The notes: a model not told the origin generated them from the sequence alone. A DNA stretch of 17,060 nucleotides from Actinomycetota bacterium (GCA_030448085.1 JAUJNU010000035.1:1-17060), one strand, 5' to 3'. Shown: positions 7,118 through 14,244, counted from the first letter of the stretch. A program made the numbers and translations.

Positions 7118-7459
7118 GCGATAGCCCGAAAGGTCCCCTGACGATTCGTCTTCGAGCCCGCTCCCGCCGATGATCGGGTGCTCGCCCGGGAGAGGCCCGG
7201 GATAGTCATTCTCGATAGAGGGGAAAGCTCCTGCACATCCATCCTGGTAGACGCCGCACTCCTGGTTGGGGCCGGATTGTGCGGGCCGTCCTGTGCGGGT
7301 CGCTGGTGGTGCTCTTCCTGCTGGCTCCTGCCGTCGCCGTGCCGCGGGCACCGAGATTCGGGCCGGGCATAGACGACCCCGCTCGGCCCCCCGCAGGCTT
7401 CCGGCGCTAACGCCTCCGGCGGGGGCGGGCCCTCCCTTCTTACCGCGCGACTGAGACCG
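7118..7459. other. Intergenic stretch without a secure gene
   Basis: About 340 bp lie between the kinase upstream region and the 3' end of the RTX-like gene. It contains a possible short plus-strand reading frame with a signal-peptide-like sequence (entered separately) and, at 7385-7432, an imperfect GC-rich inverted repeat (ggccccccgc against gcgggggcgggccc) downstream of the minus-strand RTX gene. That repeat could end transcription but lacks a T run. A minus-strand open frame at 7097-7351 has no family resemblance. I see no RNA gene here. Confidence 0.5.
7279..7410 (+). CDS. Possible short secreted peptide (43 residues)
   Basis: GTG at 7279 opens a 43-codon frame ending at TAA 7408-7410. 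The N-terminus has an arginine and then a hydrophobic run, LCGSLVVLFLLAPAVAVP, resembling a Sec signal peptide with an AVA-type cleavage site; only about 22 residues would remain after cleavage. The upstream GGGGCC is a weak ribosome-binding site. It may be the remnant of a longer secreted protein or a chance frame in GC-rich DNA. No family is recognised. Confidence 0.25.
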   Translation: MRAVLCGSLVVLFLLAPAVAVPRAPRFGPGIDDPARPPAGFRR

Positions 7460-8362
7460 TCACTCGCACGAGATCGTCTTCTCCCCGTCGCAGGCGTCCG
7501 ACCCGCGCCCGCCGGCGAGCAGGTCCGACCCCCTCCGCCCTCGCAGGATGTCGTCCCCGGCCATCCCGTAGAGCAGGTTGTTCTCCCGGTCCCCGAGGAT
7601 CAGGTCGCTGTCGGGACTTCCCAGCACGACCTCGATGCCGCGCAAGGTGTCCCGTCCCTGCCCCCTCGCTGAGTGAGCGTCTAGATCCACCGTCACACCG
7701 CCCCTGACCTTCAGATAGCCGACGCGGTCTCTCTTCCGCCCACCGGTGAGGGAGTCGGCTCCGCGGCCGCCGTCGAGGCGGTCCTGCTCGCCGCGTCCAT
7801 CCAGAACGTCGTCGCCCCCAAGGCCCTCGAGCCTTTCGCCCACCGCCCCTCCAAGCAGGATGTCGGCGAAGCCCGAGCCGGTCACTGCCTCGACCCCTTT
7901 GAGGCGGTCCCGCCCCCACCCGCGGGCGGCGCCATCCGCCAGGTCTACTTTGACGGGACCGGGGCTGCCTCTGAACGTCGCCTTGTCGAAGCCCTTCGCT
8001 GCAGCGTCGGTGCCGCCCCCTGCGAGGAGGTCGCCGTCGCTTCCGCCGTTGAGGAGATCGCGGCCGCTTCCTGCGAGAAGCGAGTCCTCACCGCCCCCGC
8101 CCTTCAGCAGGTCGTCCCCCCCTTTGCCGCAGACGGTGTCATCGCCGCCGAGGCCGTTGATCACGTCGTCTCCTCCGAGGCCGGCGATGACGTCCGCTCG
8201 GCGGGTTCCTTCCAGCTTGTCCCGGCCGGAGGTGCCCCGGATCGTCACGGCCTTGCCGCCGCACTCGTCGGGGGCGGCATGTGCCGTGGGCACTATCGGG
8301 ATCAGCAGGGGAGCGGCGACGACGGCCGCCACCGCCGCAGGGGATATCCATCTGGTGTTCAT
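7460..8362 (-). CDS. Secreted RTX-like calcium-binding repeat protein
   Basis: A 300-residue exported protein. Residues 1-30 are a Sec signal peptide with likely cleavage after PTAHA. The mature part carries hemolysin-type nonapeptide repeats (GGxGxDxUx) in three blocks: about residues 60-118 (GLGGDDVINGLGGDDTVCG), 180-208 (GLGGDDVLDGRGEQD) and 250-295 (GMAGDDILRGRRGSD). These stack as a calcium-bound beta-roll. Two similar segments with V(K/T)VDL...ARG.GRD.L.G(V/I)E.V.GS (near 137-163 and 223-249) interrupt the blocks. There are four cysteines (34, 78, 291, 299) and no enzymatic domain. The ATG at 8362 follows GGAGG by 7 nt; the open frame continues upstream to 8743 but only mirrors the neighbouring gene. 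A strong hairpin separates it from the secreted gene upstream. Role unknown: adhesion or surface structure is possible. Confidence 0.9.
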   Translation of the reverse strand: MNTRWISPAAVAAVVAAPLLIPIVPTAHAAPDECGGKAVTIRGTSGRDKLEGTRRADVIAGLGGDDVINGLGGDDTVCGKGGDDLLKGGGGEDSLLAGSGRDLLNGGSDGDLLAGGGTDAAAKGFDKATFRGSPGPVKVDLADGAARGWGRDRLKGVEAVTGSGFADILLGGAVGERLEGLGGDDVLDGRGEQDRLDGGRGADSLTGGRKRDRVGYLKVRGGVTVDLDAHSARGQGRDTLRGIEVVLGSPDSDLILGDRENNLLYGMAGDDILRGRRGSDLLAGGRGSDACDGEKTISCE

Positions 8363-8427
8363 CCGTCGACCTCCGCCCATCGAGCGTCCGGGCTCCAGTC
8401 TTAGCAGACCCCGGAGCCGGACGCGAA

Positions 8428-8454
8428 GCGGCCCCCGGGTTCTCCGGGGGCCGC
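8428..8454 (-). terminator. Strong GC hairpin after the 224-residue secreted-protein gene
   Basis: gcggcccccgg and ccgggggccgc form an 11-bp perfect stem around a 5-nt loop, 18 bp past the stop of the minus-strand gene 8473-9147 and 65 bp before the RTX gene start. No long T run follows on the minus strand, so termination may be partial. It could let a fraction of transcripts continue into the RTX gene. Confidence 0.65.
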
Positions 8455-8472
8455 TCTGAGATCTATGTACGG

Positions 8473-9147
8473 CTACCTGATGGTGATGGCCTGCTTGACC
8501 GTCACGATGGCGGGAGAGTCGATGCTGAAGAACCTGCCCTTGAAGACCTTCCTTCCTGGGAGCTTCGGGTTGCGGAGGATCGGGACGCCCGAGGCCGACT
8601 GGGAGTTCACGTTGAGGTCGAAGGTGAGGGCGGGGCAAGTGTTGGGATTGGACGGGATGTCTCCGGCTATCGTGAAGCCCGTTCTGGGGGTGCCGACGAT
8701 CTCGAGGGTGATCGAGGTGACCCCCGAGATGTTGAGGAACCAAACCGCCCTGACGCCTCTGTTCTCCTGATCGTCCGTGCGGTCCCTCTCGACGAGTGTG
8801 GCCGGGGGGCTGATCGGCGCTTTGGCGCCGTCACTGCCGGGGGGAGCGTCCGGGTTGCACCCCGGGCCTGCTTCGATGGTTATGCCGCCTTGTCCCAACG
8901 CGTCGCCGTCCGGGACCCTCGCGTCCGTCGGCAGCTTGAACCCCTTGGGGATCTTGAGCTCGACGCGCTGGAGCTCTTCTTCGCCGTCGTCCTGTTCGAC
9001 GTGGACCTTGAGCTGGGGATTGCCCTTGACCCTTTTCTCGCTGAGGCTGAACCTCAGCTTCGGGCTGAAGTCGCCGGCGGCGGCGGTGCTTATCAACATC
9101 ATGCTTAGCAGCAGACCGGAGATGAGGACCTTCGTAAGCCTGGCCAT
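8473..9147 (-). CDS. Secreted protein of unknown function
   Basis: A 224-residue protein with a clear Sec signal peptide (MARLTKVLISGLLLSMMLIS, cleavage near STAAA at 20-24). The ATG at 9147 has AGGAGG about 5 nt upstream. The mature part alternates beta-like stretches (QLKVHVEQ, LQRVELKIPKGFKL, VTSITLEIVG, ALTFDLNVNSQS, SPAIVTVKQAITIR) and looks like one or two beta-sandwich domains; cysteines at 97 and 171 could form a disulfide. There is no membrane anchor, lipobox or sortase signal. I do not recognise the family. The RTX-like gene follows on the same strand after a hairpin, so the two may be expressed together at different levels. The gene is divergent from the helical repeat protein at 9407. 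Confidence 0.82.
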   Translation of the reverse strand: MARLTKVLISGLLLSMMLISTAAAGDFSPKLRFSLSEKRVKGNPQLKVHVEQDDGEEELQRVELKIPKGFKLPTDARVPDGDALGQGGITIEAGPGCNPDAPPGSDGAKAPISPPATLVERDRTDDQENRGVRAVWFLNISGVTSITLEIVGTPRTGFTIAGDIPSNPNTCPALTFDLNVNSQSASGVPILRNPKLPGRKVFKGRFFSIDSPAIVTVKQAITIR

Positions 9148-9406
9148 GTTTCCTCCTGCGGTTAGGGACCCGATTTAGATCGGCCAAGAGGAGGATTCGC
9201 CGGACGGAGGGTGATTCCTTCGCGACGCTACGGCACGGGCCTCGTCGGAGAGCAGAATAGGCCCCCGTTTCGGACATATCGCCCTGGGTATGCTAACGTT
9301 AGCAAAAGTTAAACAGTTGCAAGCAGCGAGAGTGCAGCAGTAGTCAAGGCGTTTACGCAGAACACGAGCCCAGCCCGGAAGCCGGGAGGGCAAGAGAGGA
9401 GACAGA
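9148..9406. promoter_or_regulatory. Divergent control region with a perfect 14-bp palindrome
   Basis: This 259-bp gap separates two divergently transcribed genes. It holds the perfect palindrome TGCTAACGTTAGCA at 9291-9304, inside a locally AT-rich stretch, of the kind bound by TetR-type regulators. Downstream, on the plus strand, TTGCAA (9317-9322) and TAGTCA (9341-9346) are 18 bp apart and could be a promoter for the 9407 gene, with the palindrome just upstream. Regulator and promoter are inferences; the palindrome itself is plain in the sequence. Confidence 0.45.
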
Positions 9407-10072
9407 ATGCCGAATGTGAGCAGCACTGTCGGCAACGTCCGGTCGAGGGCCCTTGAGTTTGGACTCTACCTTCCGGTCGGAGCCGTGACCAAGGTTCGTG
9501 ACGAGGTCTCGGACATCAGCCGTGACAGCTTCCGCAAGCTCTACGGGAACCTCGTCGATCTGGGTCAGGATCGGCTGGAGCCGGTGGAGCGCCGCGTCCG
9601 CCGTCGCGCCAACCGCGTCGAGAACCAGCTGAAGGCCACTTCCCGCACCGTCGCGATCGACCTCGCCCGCAACGCTCGTAAGAGCGCCGGCCGCGCCGAG
9701 GCAGCCGTCGACACCGTGGCTCCGAAGCTCCCCCGGGTCGCCGCTCCCAAGAAGGCCAGCGAGCTTCCCATCAAGCGTTACAACTCGCTGACCGCAAGCG
9801 AGATCGTCTCCGCCAGCCGGGGTCTCACCCAGACCGAGCTTGCGAAGGTGTACAAGTTCGAGCGCGCCAACCAGAACCGTCGCACGGTCCTGCAGGCGCT
9901 CGAGGGCCACTTCGTCCAGCTTCCGATCCCCACCTACGACGCTCTCACCGTCGCTCAGATCAACGAGCGCATCGAGAACCGGTCGAAGGACGAGCTGAAG
10001 ACGATCCGTCAGTACGAGGCCGACACGAAGGGCCGCACCACCGTCCTGGAGAAGATCGACACCCTCATCTAG
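9407..10072 (+). CDS. Helical protein with two C-terminal tandem repeats
   Basis: A 221-residue cytoplasmic protein with no signal peptide or membrane segment. Residues 1-110 are predicted-looking amphipathic helix rich in Arg/Ala/Glu (VRDEVSDISRDSFRKLY, EPVERRVRRRANRVENQLK), similar in style to phasin or lipid-droplet-coating proteins. After a Pro/Ala/Lys linker come two ungapped 47-residue repeats at 120-166 and 172-218. Both begin LPI..Y..LT and share E(L)...E..R.TVL, a short helical module seen, as I recall, in other actinobacterial proteins. The ATG follows GAGGAG by 5-6 nt. A textbook terminator lies just after the stop. The gene therefore stands alone. Function unknown; surface coating of an inclusion or nucleic-acid binding (basic linker) are possibilities. 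Confidence 0.88.
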   Translation: MPNVSSTVGNVRSRALEFGLYLPVGAVTKVRDEVSDISRDSFRKLYGNLVDLGQDRLEPVERRVRRRANRVENQLKATSRTVAIDLARNARKSAGRAEAAVDTVAPKLPRVAAPKKASELPIKRYNSLTASEIVSASRGLTQTELAKVYKFERANQNRRTVLQALEGHFVQLPIPTYDALTVAQINERIENRSKDELKTIRQYEADTKGRTTVLEKIDTLI

Positions 10073-10090
10073 GGCTCACGCACAGAAGTG

Positions 10091-10121
10091 AAGGGCCGGG
10101 CGTTCGTTGCCCGGCCCTTTT
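10091..10121 (+). terminator. Intrinsic terminator of the helical repeat protein gene
   Basis: AAGGGCCGGGC and GCCCGGCCCTT form an 11-bp perfect stem around GTTCGTT, with TTTT at 10118-10121. It begins 18 bp past the stop codon. This is a complete rho-independent terminator and the clearest one in the window. Confidence 0.95.
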
Positions 10122-10210
10122 CGCGTTCTCTGGTTTCTCGGCCACCTTCAGGGGGAGATCGGGACATCACGTGGAACCTTGCAGGTGACAGCCGATCGGC
10201 GGGAGGTTCG

Positions 10211-10682
10211 ATGATGCGCAAGAGTTCGTGCGGCGGCCGGCTTGCTCCTCGTGGCCCTGCCTGCGCCGGGTGTGTCCGCCGCGGGCAAACACGTCGAGAA
10301 GGCCGATTACGTCGTTCCCCACGGCGCCCGGGTAGGGGGCACGCGGACGGCGATGGCGTCACCTACCCGAACACCGGCAGTGTCGTTCAAGACGAAGCCG
10401 AACGACAGATCGCGCACCTGCAGGTCGAGGACGTGACCAGGGGAGAGTCTGGTCTGTGTCAAGCAGGGGAGGAGGGCAGCGGGCCCGATCTCGACTCCGT
10501 CTTCTGCGCCCCCCGATGCCCGGGTCGACCTCGTGAGCCGCAAGCCGGTGGTGGTCAACGTGTATTCCGGTGTCTGTGCCAATCACGACTGGTCCTCAGC
10601 TTCACACGGGACGATCACCGCAACGTTCTCCTCCAAGGTCTGGGGCACCGGCAAGCACCGGGGCGGCCACCACCACCCCTAG
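10211..10682 (+). pseudogene. Secreted protein, split by frame changes
   Basis: GGGAGG precedes paired ATG codons at 10211/10214, a good start. After MMRKSS the frame must change to read AAGLLLVALPAPGVSAAG, completing a signal peptide, then KHVEKADYVVPHGARVGG. The middle is best read partly as SFKTKPNDR (frame of the signal peptide) and partly as AHLQVEDVT (another frame). The end PGESLVCVKQGRR...VVVNVYSGVCANHDWSS...TITATFSSKVWG closes with a His-rich tail (HRGGHHHP) and TAG at 10680-10682. So at least three frame changes are needed for about 155 residues. The composite resembles small secreted beta-domain proteins, but I do not recognise a family. Each part has sensible protein composition, which suggests sequence errors rather than decay. 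Confidence 0.6.
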
Positions 10683-10760
10683 GTGAGCCTGTCGCCTCGA
10701 GGCTTCCCTTTCACGAGGGTCCGGTCGATATCCCCTGACCGCTCCTATGGCGTTGGGTCC

Positions 10761-11164
10761 ATGAAAGATCGGAACCAGACCTCGAAGCCGACCCGCAGCG
10801 CTCTTCTTCTCCCGGCCCCTGGTGTACCTCGCCATGGTCGTGCTTCACACGGCGGACCATGTGAGGCAGGGCGCGAGCTGCCCCTTGCCCTCCTTCGTCG
10901 GCGCCGGCGCCCTCGTAGGAGCGGTGGTCGCAGTCCTTGTGGCCCACCGGGCGCCTACCTGGGCGGGCGCGGTCCTGCTGTTCATCGGGATCTTCAGCAC
11001 GGTCGACCTGGCCGCGGTCCATCTCGCTCCTAAGTGGGGGATGTTCAGCGACCCCTATGCTGACGCCGGGGTGGGCGCGTTGTCCTGGATCCAGCTGTTC
11101 GCGTATATGGCGGCGGGCTTATGGATGGGCCTCGCAGGTCTCCGTCGTACAGGCCGGGCGGTAG
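10761..11164 (+). pseudogene. Small four-helix membrane protein, frame broken at both ends
   Basis: ATG 10761 reads MKDRNQTSKPTRS; one base must be skipped near 10797-10805 to enter the main frame ALFFSRPLVYLAMVVLHTAD, which runs cleanly for about 115 codons. Four hydrophobic segments are visible: FFSRPLVYLAMVVL, FVGAGALVGAVVAVLV, WAGAVLLFIGIFSTVDLAAV and WIQLFAYMAAGLWMGLAGL, with a conserved-looking HTADHVRQG loop. The main frame does not stop before running opposite the CADD gene, so the true end is probably TAG 11162-11164 after one more shift. About 130 residues, integral membrane protein, family not recognised. It is convergent with the CADD-family gene. Confidence 0.55.
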
Positions 11165-11178
11165 CGGTCCAGCTCGCT

Positions 11179-11851
11179 CTAGGCGAGAGCTTCCTGCCGC
11201 ACCCGCTCCACGCCGTCGAGCAGGGTCCAGATCGCCTCGGCCCCCGCGGTCGCTCCAGCGGCAGCTTCTTCAGCTCTGCTTCGTCCGAGATGGAGATCGC
11301 GATCGCCTGGGCCAGCTCTTCGCTGTGCTCGATGTCGGCTCCCCGTGAAGCTGGAAGTAGTCGGCCGCGGCCCCCTCTATGCCGTAGTGGTCGCGCAGAC
11401 CGACGATCTTCGTCTCGGCGACGGCAGGGGTCTGGGACTCGTAGCCGTAGATCATGCCCAGGGCGAAGCTCCTGGAGGCCTCGGCTGAGGCGTTGAAAGC
11501 GTTCACGCAAGCGGCGGTCTCGGGCTCGACGTCAGAGCTCTTCTTCACCTCTGACTCACTCGCCCCCATGGCCGCGGCGAAGCGCAGCCACAGGCCCGCG
11601 TGGTCGTCTTCGACCTCGTCGCGCAGGTTCGCCTCAACTATCCCGGCCGCGTCACCCTCGAGCCGACGCGCAGGGGAGCCGAGGTAGCCCGGGGAAGCTC
11701 TCGACCTGGCGCCAGTACTGGGTGGAGTAGTGACGAAGGTCCCCGGTCGTCAACTGGCCGGCGGCCCATGCCTTGTAGAACGGATGATCCAGCAGACGCG
11801 ATCGAACGTGGCGGCCTGCAACCGAGCTTCAACATCTGATGCCTTGATCAT
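11179..11851 (-). pseudogene. CADD-family (PqqC/TenA-like) diiron protein, putative p-aminobenzoate synthesis; four frame changes
   Basis: Read as a composite of about 223 residues, this matches CADD, the heme-oxygenase-fold diiron protein that replaces the usual p-aminobenzoate route to folate in Chlamydia. ATG 11851 follows GGAAGGGAAG. In order: MIKASDVEARLQAATFDR, LLDHPFYKAWAAGQL, LRHYSTQYWRQVESFPG, YLGSP, NLRDEVEDDHAGLWLRFA, YGYESQTPAVAETKIVGL, DYFQLHG, ADIEHSEE and a tail WTLLDGVERVRQEALA ending at 11179. Likely iron ligands are E/H of DEVEDDH, E of YESQ and H/D/H around LHGEADIEH. The Tyr of HPFY and the Lys of AETKI align, from memory, with chlamydial Y27 and K152. Frame changes occur near 11800, 11690, 11350 and 11265, with no nonsense codon needed. 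It lies 66 bp downstream of rsgA. Confidence 0.75.
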
Positions 11852-11917
11852 TGCGGCTTCCCTTCCTTCTAGCCAGCTAAGGCCGCGACCATATCCTTTC
11901 GCTCGCTGCGGTAGCGG

Positions 11918-12972
11918 CTAGAGGCGCTCCCTTTGCCGCATGGAACGAGCCATCACCTTCCGATCCCGCTTCGCTGCTCCGCCCAAGCCCTCGACTTCTG
12001 CCTCTGCTCGAGGCGGGCCAGCTCCCTTTGCAGCTTCCGGTAGGAGAGCCTCGTTACCTCGAGGCTGCCGTCCTTGGTGGCTGCCTCGACGGCGCAGGTC
12101 TCCGTCGTGGCTGCAATCCGCGGAGCGGCACTCCGCGGCGAGGGTGGCAATGTCTGCGAAGGCATCCTCGAGCCCCTCACCCCCTCCCACAGCTGCAGCT
12201 CGCGCATCCCACGGGCGTGCCGATCACGATGCCGCCCTCGGGTAGAAAGGATCAGCTCCCTGCAGGTCGTCGTGTGCCTGCCCTTGTCATCGCTCCTCGT
12301 GGCCTGCACCTTTTGGACCTCTCCGCCGGAGGCGGTTGACGAGGGTCGACTTCCCGGTGCCGGAAGAGCCGAGCAGGGCGACCGTCCGGTGCGGGCGGAA
12401 ATACTCGAGGAGGGGCTCGATCCCTCGTCCCTCGAGAGCCGAGACGCTGTGGATGGGGACCCCCGGGGCGGCTTCGCTCACGTCCGCGAGCGCCCCTCGG
12501 GGTCCTCGGCGAGGTCCGCCTTCGCCAGCACGACCACCGGCGATGCCCCGCTCTCCCAGGTGAGCGTCAGGTAGCGCTCGATCCGGCGCAGGTTCAGGTC
12601 TGAATTGAGCGACGCCACGAGGAAGATGAAATCGAGGTTTACAGCGACAGGCTGCTCCTCGGTCGTCGAGTTGGCGACCTTCGGGAGAACTTCGAGCGGC
12701 GGGGGAGCACGCTGCTGAACCGCGACTCCGCGGGCCCGGTTGGCTCGAGTGCCACCCAGTCCCCGACCGCAGGGAGGTCGGCCTTGCTCGCCGCCTCGTG
12801 CAGCATCTTTCCCGGCACTTTCGCCTGCACCTCGCCGGAAGCCGTCTTCACTATGTATGCGCCGCGGTGCTCTATGGCCACCCGGCCCTTCGTTGTTGCC
12901 GTCGGCGTAGGGGGCGAAAGCCTCCGCCCACCGATCGTCCCAACCGAGCTCTACGAGTGCTTCAAGATCCAT
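11918..12972 (-). pseudogene. rsgA: Ribosome small subunit-dependent GTPase RsgA, about nine frame changes
   Basis: RsgA is a circularly permuted GTPase that checks late 30S subunit assembly. ATG 12972 follows GGAGAAG. The composite of about 350 residues shows all parts in order: N-terminal [19 protein letters not shown], an OB-fold part ([32 protein letters not shown]), G4 [10 protein letters not shown]5 HSVSALEGRG, G1 LLGSSGTGKSTLVNRL, switch region TRSDDKGRHTTTCREL, G3-like GTP.GMREL, a zinc knuckle (ECRSADCSHDG...CAVEAA) and the C-terminal LSYRKLQRELARLEQRQKSR. These lie in three alternating frames, with changes near 12885, 12720, 12485, 12320, 12250, 12225, 12185, 12105 and 11975. Retention of every motif points to insertion/deletion errors in the sequence rather than a dead gene. 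The CADD-family gene follows on the same strand. Confidence 0.85.
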
Positions 12973-13122
12973 CTCTTCTCCATTCGAGGATGGGCCCGGA
13001 AAGCGAGGGGCGCGCGAGCGTTGGGAATCTGGTACGGAAAAGGGTGGAACCTCGAGAGGAGCCCGGCGGGGCTCTTAAAGGTTGCCACCGCGCGAGAGGC
13101 GACTCTGAGATCTGCCATCAGG
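12973..13122. other. Gap between the EamA gene and rsgA, with a small hairpin
   Basis: These 150 bp contain GAGCCC-GGCG-GGGCTC at 13059-13074, a 6-bp stem downstream of the EamA stop. In the minus direction no T run follows, so it is a weak terminator candidate at best. No gene or RNA is seen. Confidence 0.3.
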
Positions 13123-14136
13123 TCATCGCCTCCTCTCGTCTATGCCGCCGAGCGGCCACAGGTGCTGCGATGAAGCTAAGCGGTTGTAGCGCTTGAAGTC
13201 AATGGCGCTTTGGATCATCGCGGCGGTGCGTCTCGATGCGAGGAACGCGCCCAACAGGATCAGGCCGGTCCCGATGAGAGATAACGGGAAGAGCTCCTCG
13301 TCCCTGAAGACGACGCCGAGGACGATCGCGACGACGGGAAGGAAGTAGATCGTTATCGAACCGCGGGCTGCCCCCACCCGCCCGGCGAGGATCGTGATGC
13401 CGACGAATGCGAGGGCCGTCCCGAAGACCCCCAAAGCCGCTACCGCCAGGACGCTGCTCCAGGAGAAAGACGAAGCGCCGAGGCCGACCAGGCCCGCCGG
13501 GGCCACCATCGCAAGCGCCGCCAGTTGGGCCCTCCACAAGACCGGGAGCGCTCCATAGGCTTGCTGCAAGGGAACGGCGATGTTGAGAGCGATCCCGTAG
13601 CAGCCGGTTGCGATGAGAACCAGGAGGGTGCCGAGAAGATCGGCGTCCGCCCCGCGTAGGCTGGGCCATGACACGGCCACGACCCCTGCGAACCCCAGCA
13701 CCAATCCCACGATCTGGCGGGCCGGAGGCCCCCGCCGGGCTATCGCGGCGGCCACGGCCGCGGCGAAAAGGGGAGTGGCCCCGTTGATCATCCCGGCGAG
13801 TGACGAGGCGATCCATTGCTCGGCGATCGGGAACAGGAGCAGGGGAACCGCCATCCAGAAGACCGCCAGGAGAGCGGTGCGGGGCCAGGCGGCGCGGGGG
13901 AGGGGCCCTCGCGCCTGCGGGACGAGGCCCAGGGCGAGAGCCCCGAACACGAGCCGCAGGAGGGTCACCACCGTGGGGTGAAGCGTCTCGATCCCTTCGG
14001 CGATGAAGAGGAAGGACGAGCCCCACATGAGGGCCACGGCGGCCAACAGGCCCCAATCGAGGGGGGAGAAGCCCTCTCCGGAACCGGCTGATGCCGCGGC
14101 CGTGGAAGCGGGTGTCGCAGCTCGTTGGGCGCTCAC
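13123..14136 (-). CDS. EamA family (DMT superfamily) transporter
   Basis: A 337-residue inner-membrane transporter with ten hydrophobic segments in two homologous EamA halves (about residues 28-160 and 165-305). Typical features are LMWGSSFLFIAEGIETLHP at the first helix, PIAEQWIASSLAGMINGATP in the first half and GSITIYFLPVVAIVLGVVF plus LIGTGLILLGAFLASRR in the second. Such proteins export metabolites such as amino acids; the substrate cannot be told from sequence. The only in-frame start before helix 1 is GTG 14136, with weak AAGG beside it. About 30 residues follow the last helix (IDFKRYNRLASSQHLWPL), a longer tail than usual. It is divergent from the BI-1 gene (gap 108 bp) and upstream of rsgA on the same strand. 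Confidence 0.92.
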   Translation of the reverse strand: MSAQRAATPASTAAASAGSGEGFSPLDWGLLAAVALMWGSSFLFIAEGIETLHPTVVTLLRLVFGALALGLVPQARGPLPRAAWPRTALLAVFWMAVPLLLFPIAEQWIASSLAGMINGATPLFAAAVAAAIARRGPPARQIVGLVLGFAGVVAVSWPSLRGADADLLGTLLVLIATGCYGIALNIAVPLQQAYGALPVLWRAQLAALAMVAPAGLVGLGASSFSWSSVLAVAALGVFGTALAFVGITILAGRVGAARGSITIYFLPVVAIVLGVVFRDEELFPLSLIGTGLILLGAFLASRRTAAMIQSAIDFKRYNRLASSQHLWPLGGIDERRR

Positions 14137-14244
14137 CCTTAGAGGCTACCGACCACGGCCTCCGACCCCGGCCAACCCTTCTGGTGGGGATAGGAGCGTT
14201 TATCCTTGAAGGCGACAGGACACCGAGAAGGAGTGGTGAGGAAG

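Noticed and set aside
7097..7351. Minus-strand 84-codon frame ending near the inverted repeat
   Set aside because: Its second half has unusually ordinary composition, but there is no ribosome-binding site, no recognisable motif and the first half is Arg/Pro-rich as in shadow frames.
7500..8230. Repetitive DNA resembling an array
   Set aside because: The repetition is the codon image of GGxGxD protein repeats with variable spacing; there are no constant repeats with unique spacers, so it is not a CRISPR array.
8363..8743. N-terminal extension of the RTX-like protein
   Set aside because: It covers the terminator hairpin and the end of the next gene, and it would bury the clear signal peptide that begins at 8362 after GGAGG.
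11918..12972. Programmed frameshifting in rsgA
   Set aside because: About nine shifts in both directions in one gene, with the same pattern in its neighbours, cannot be recoding; sequence error is simpler.
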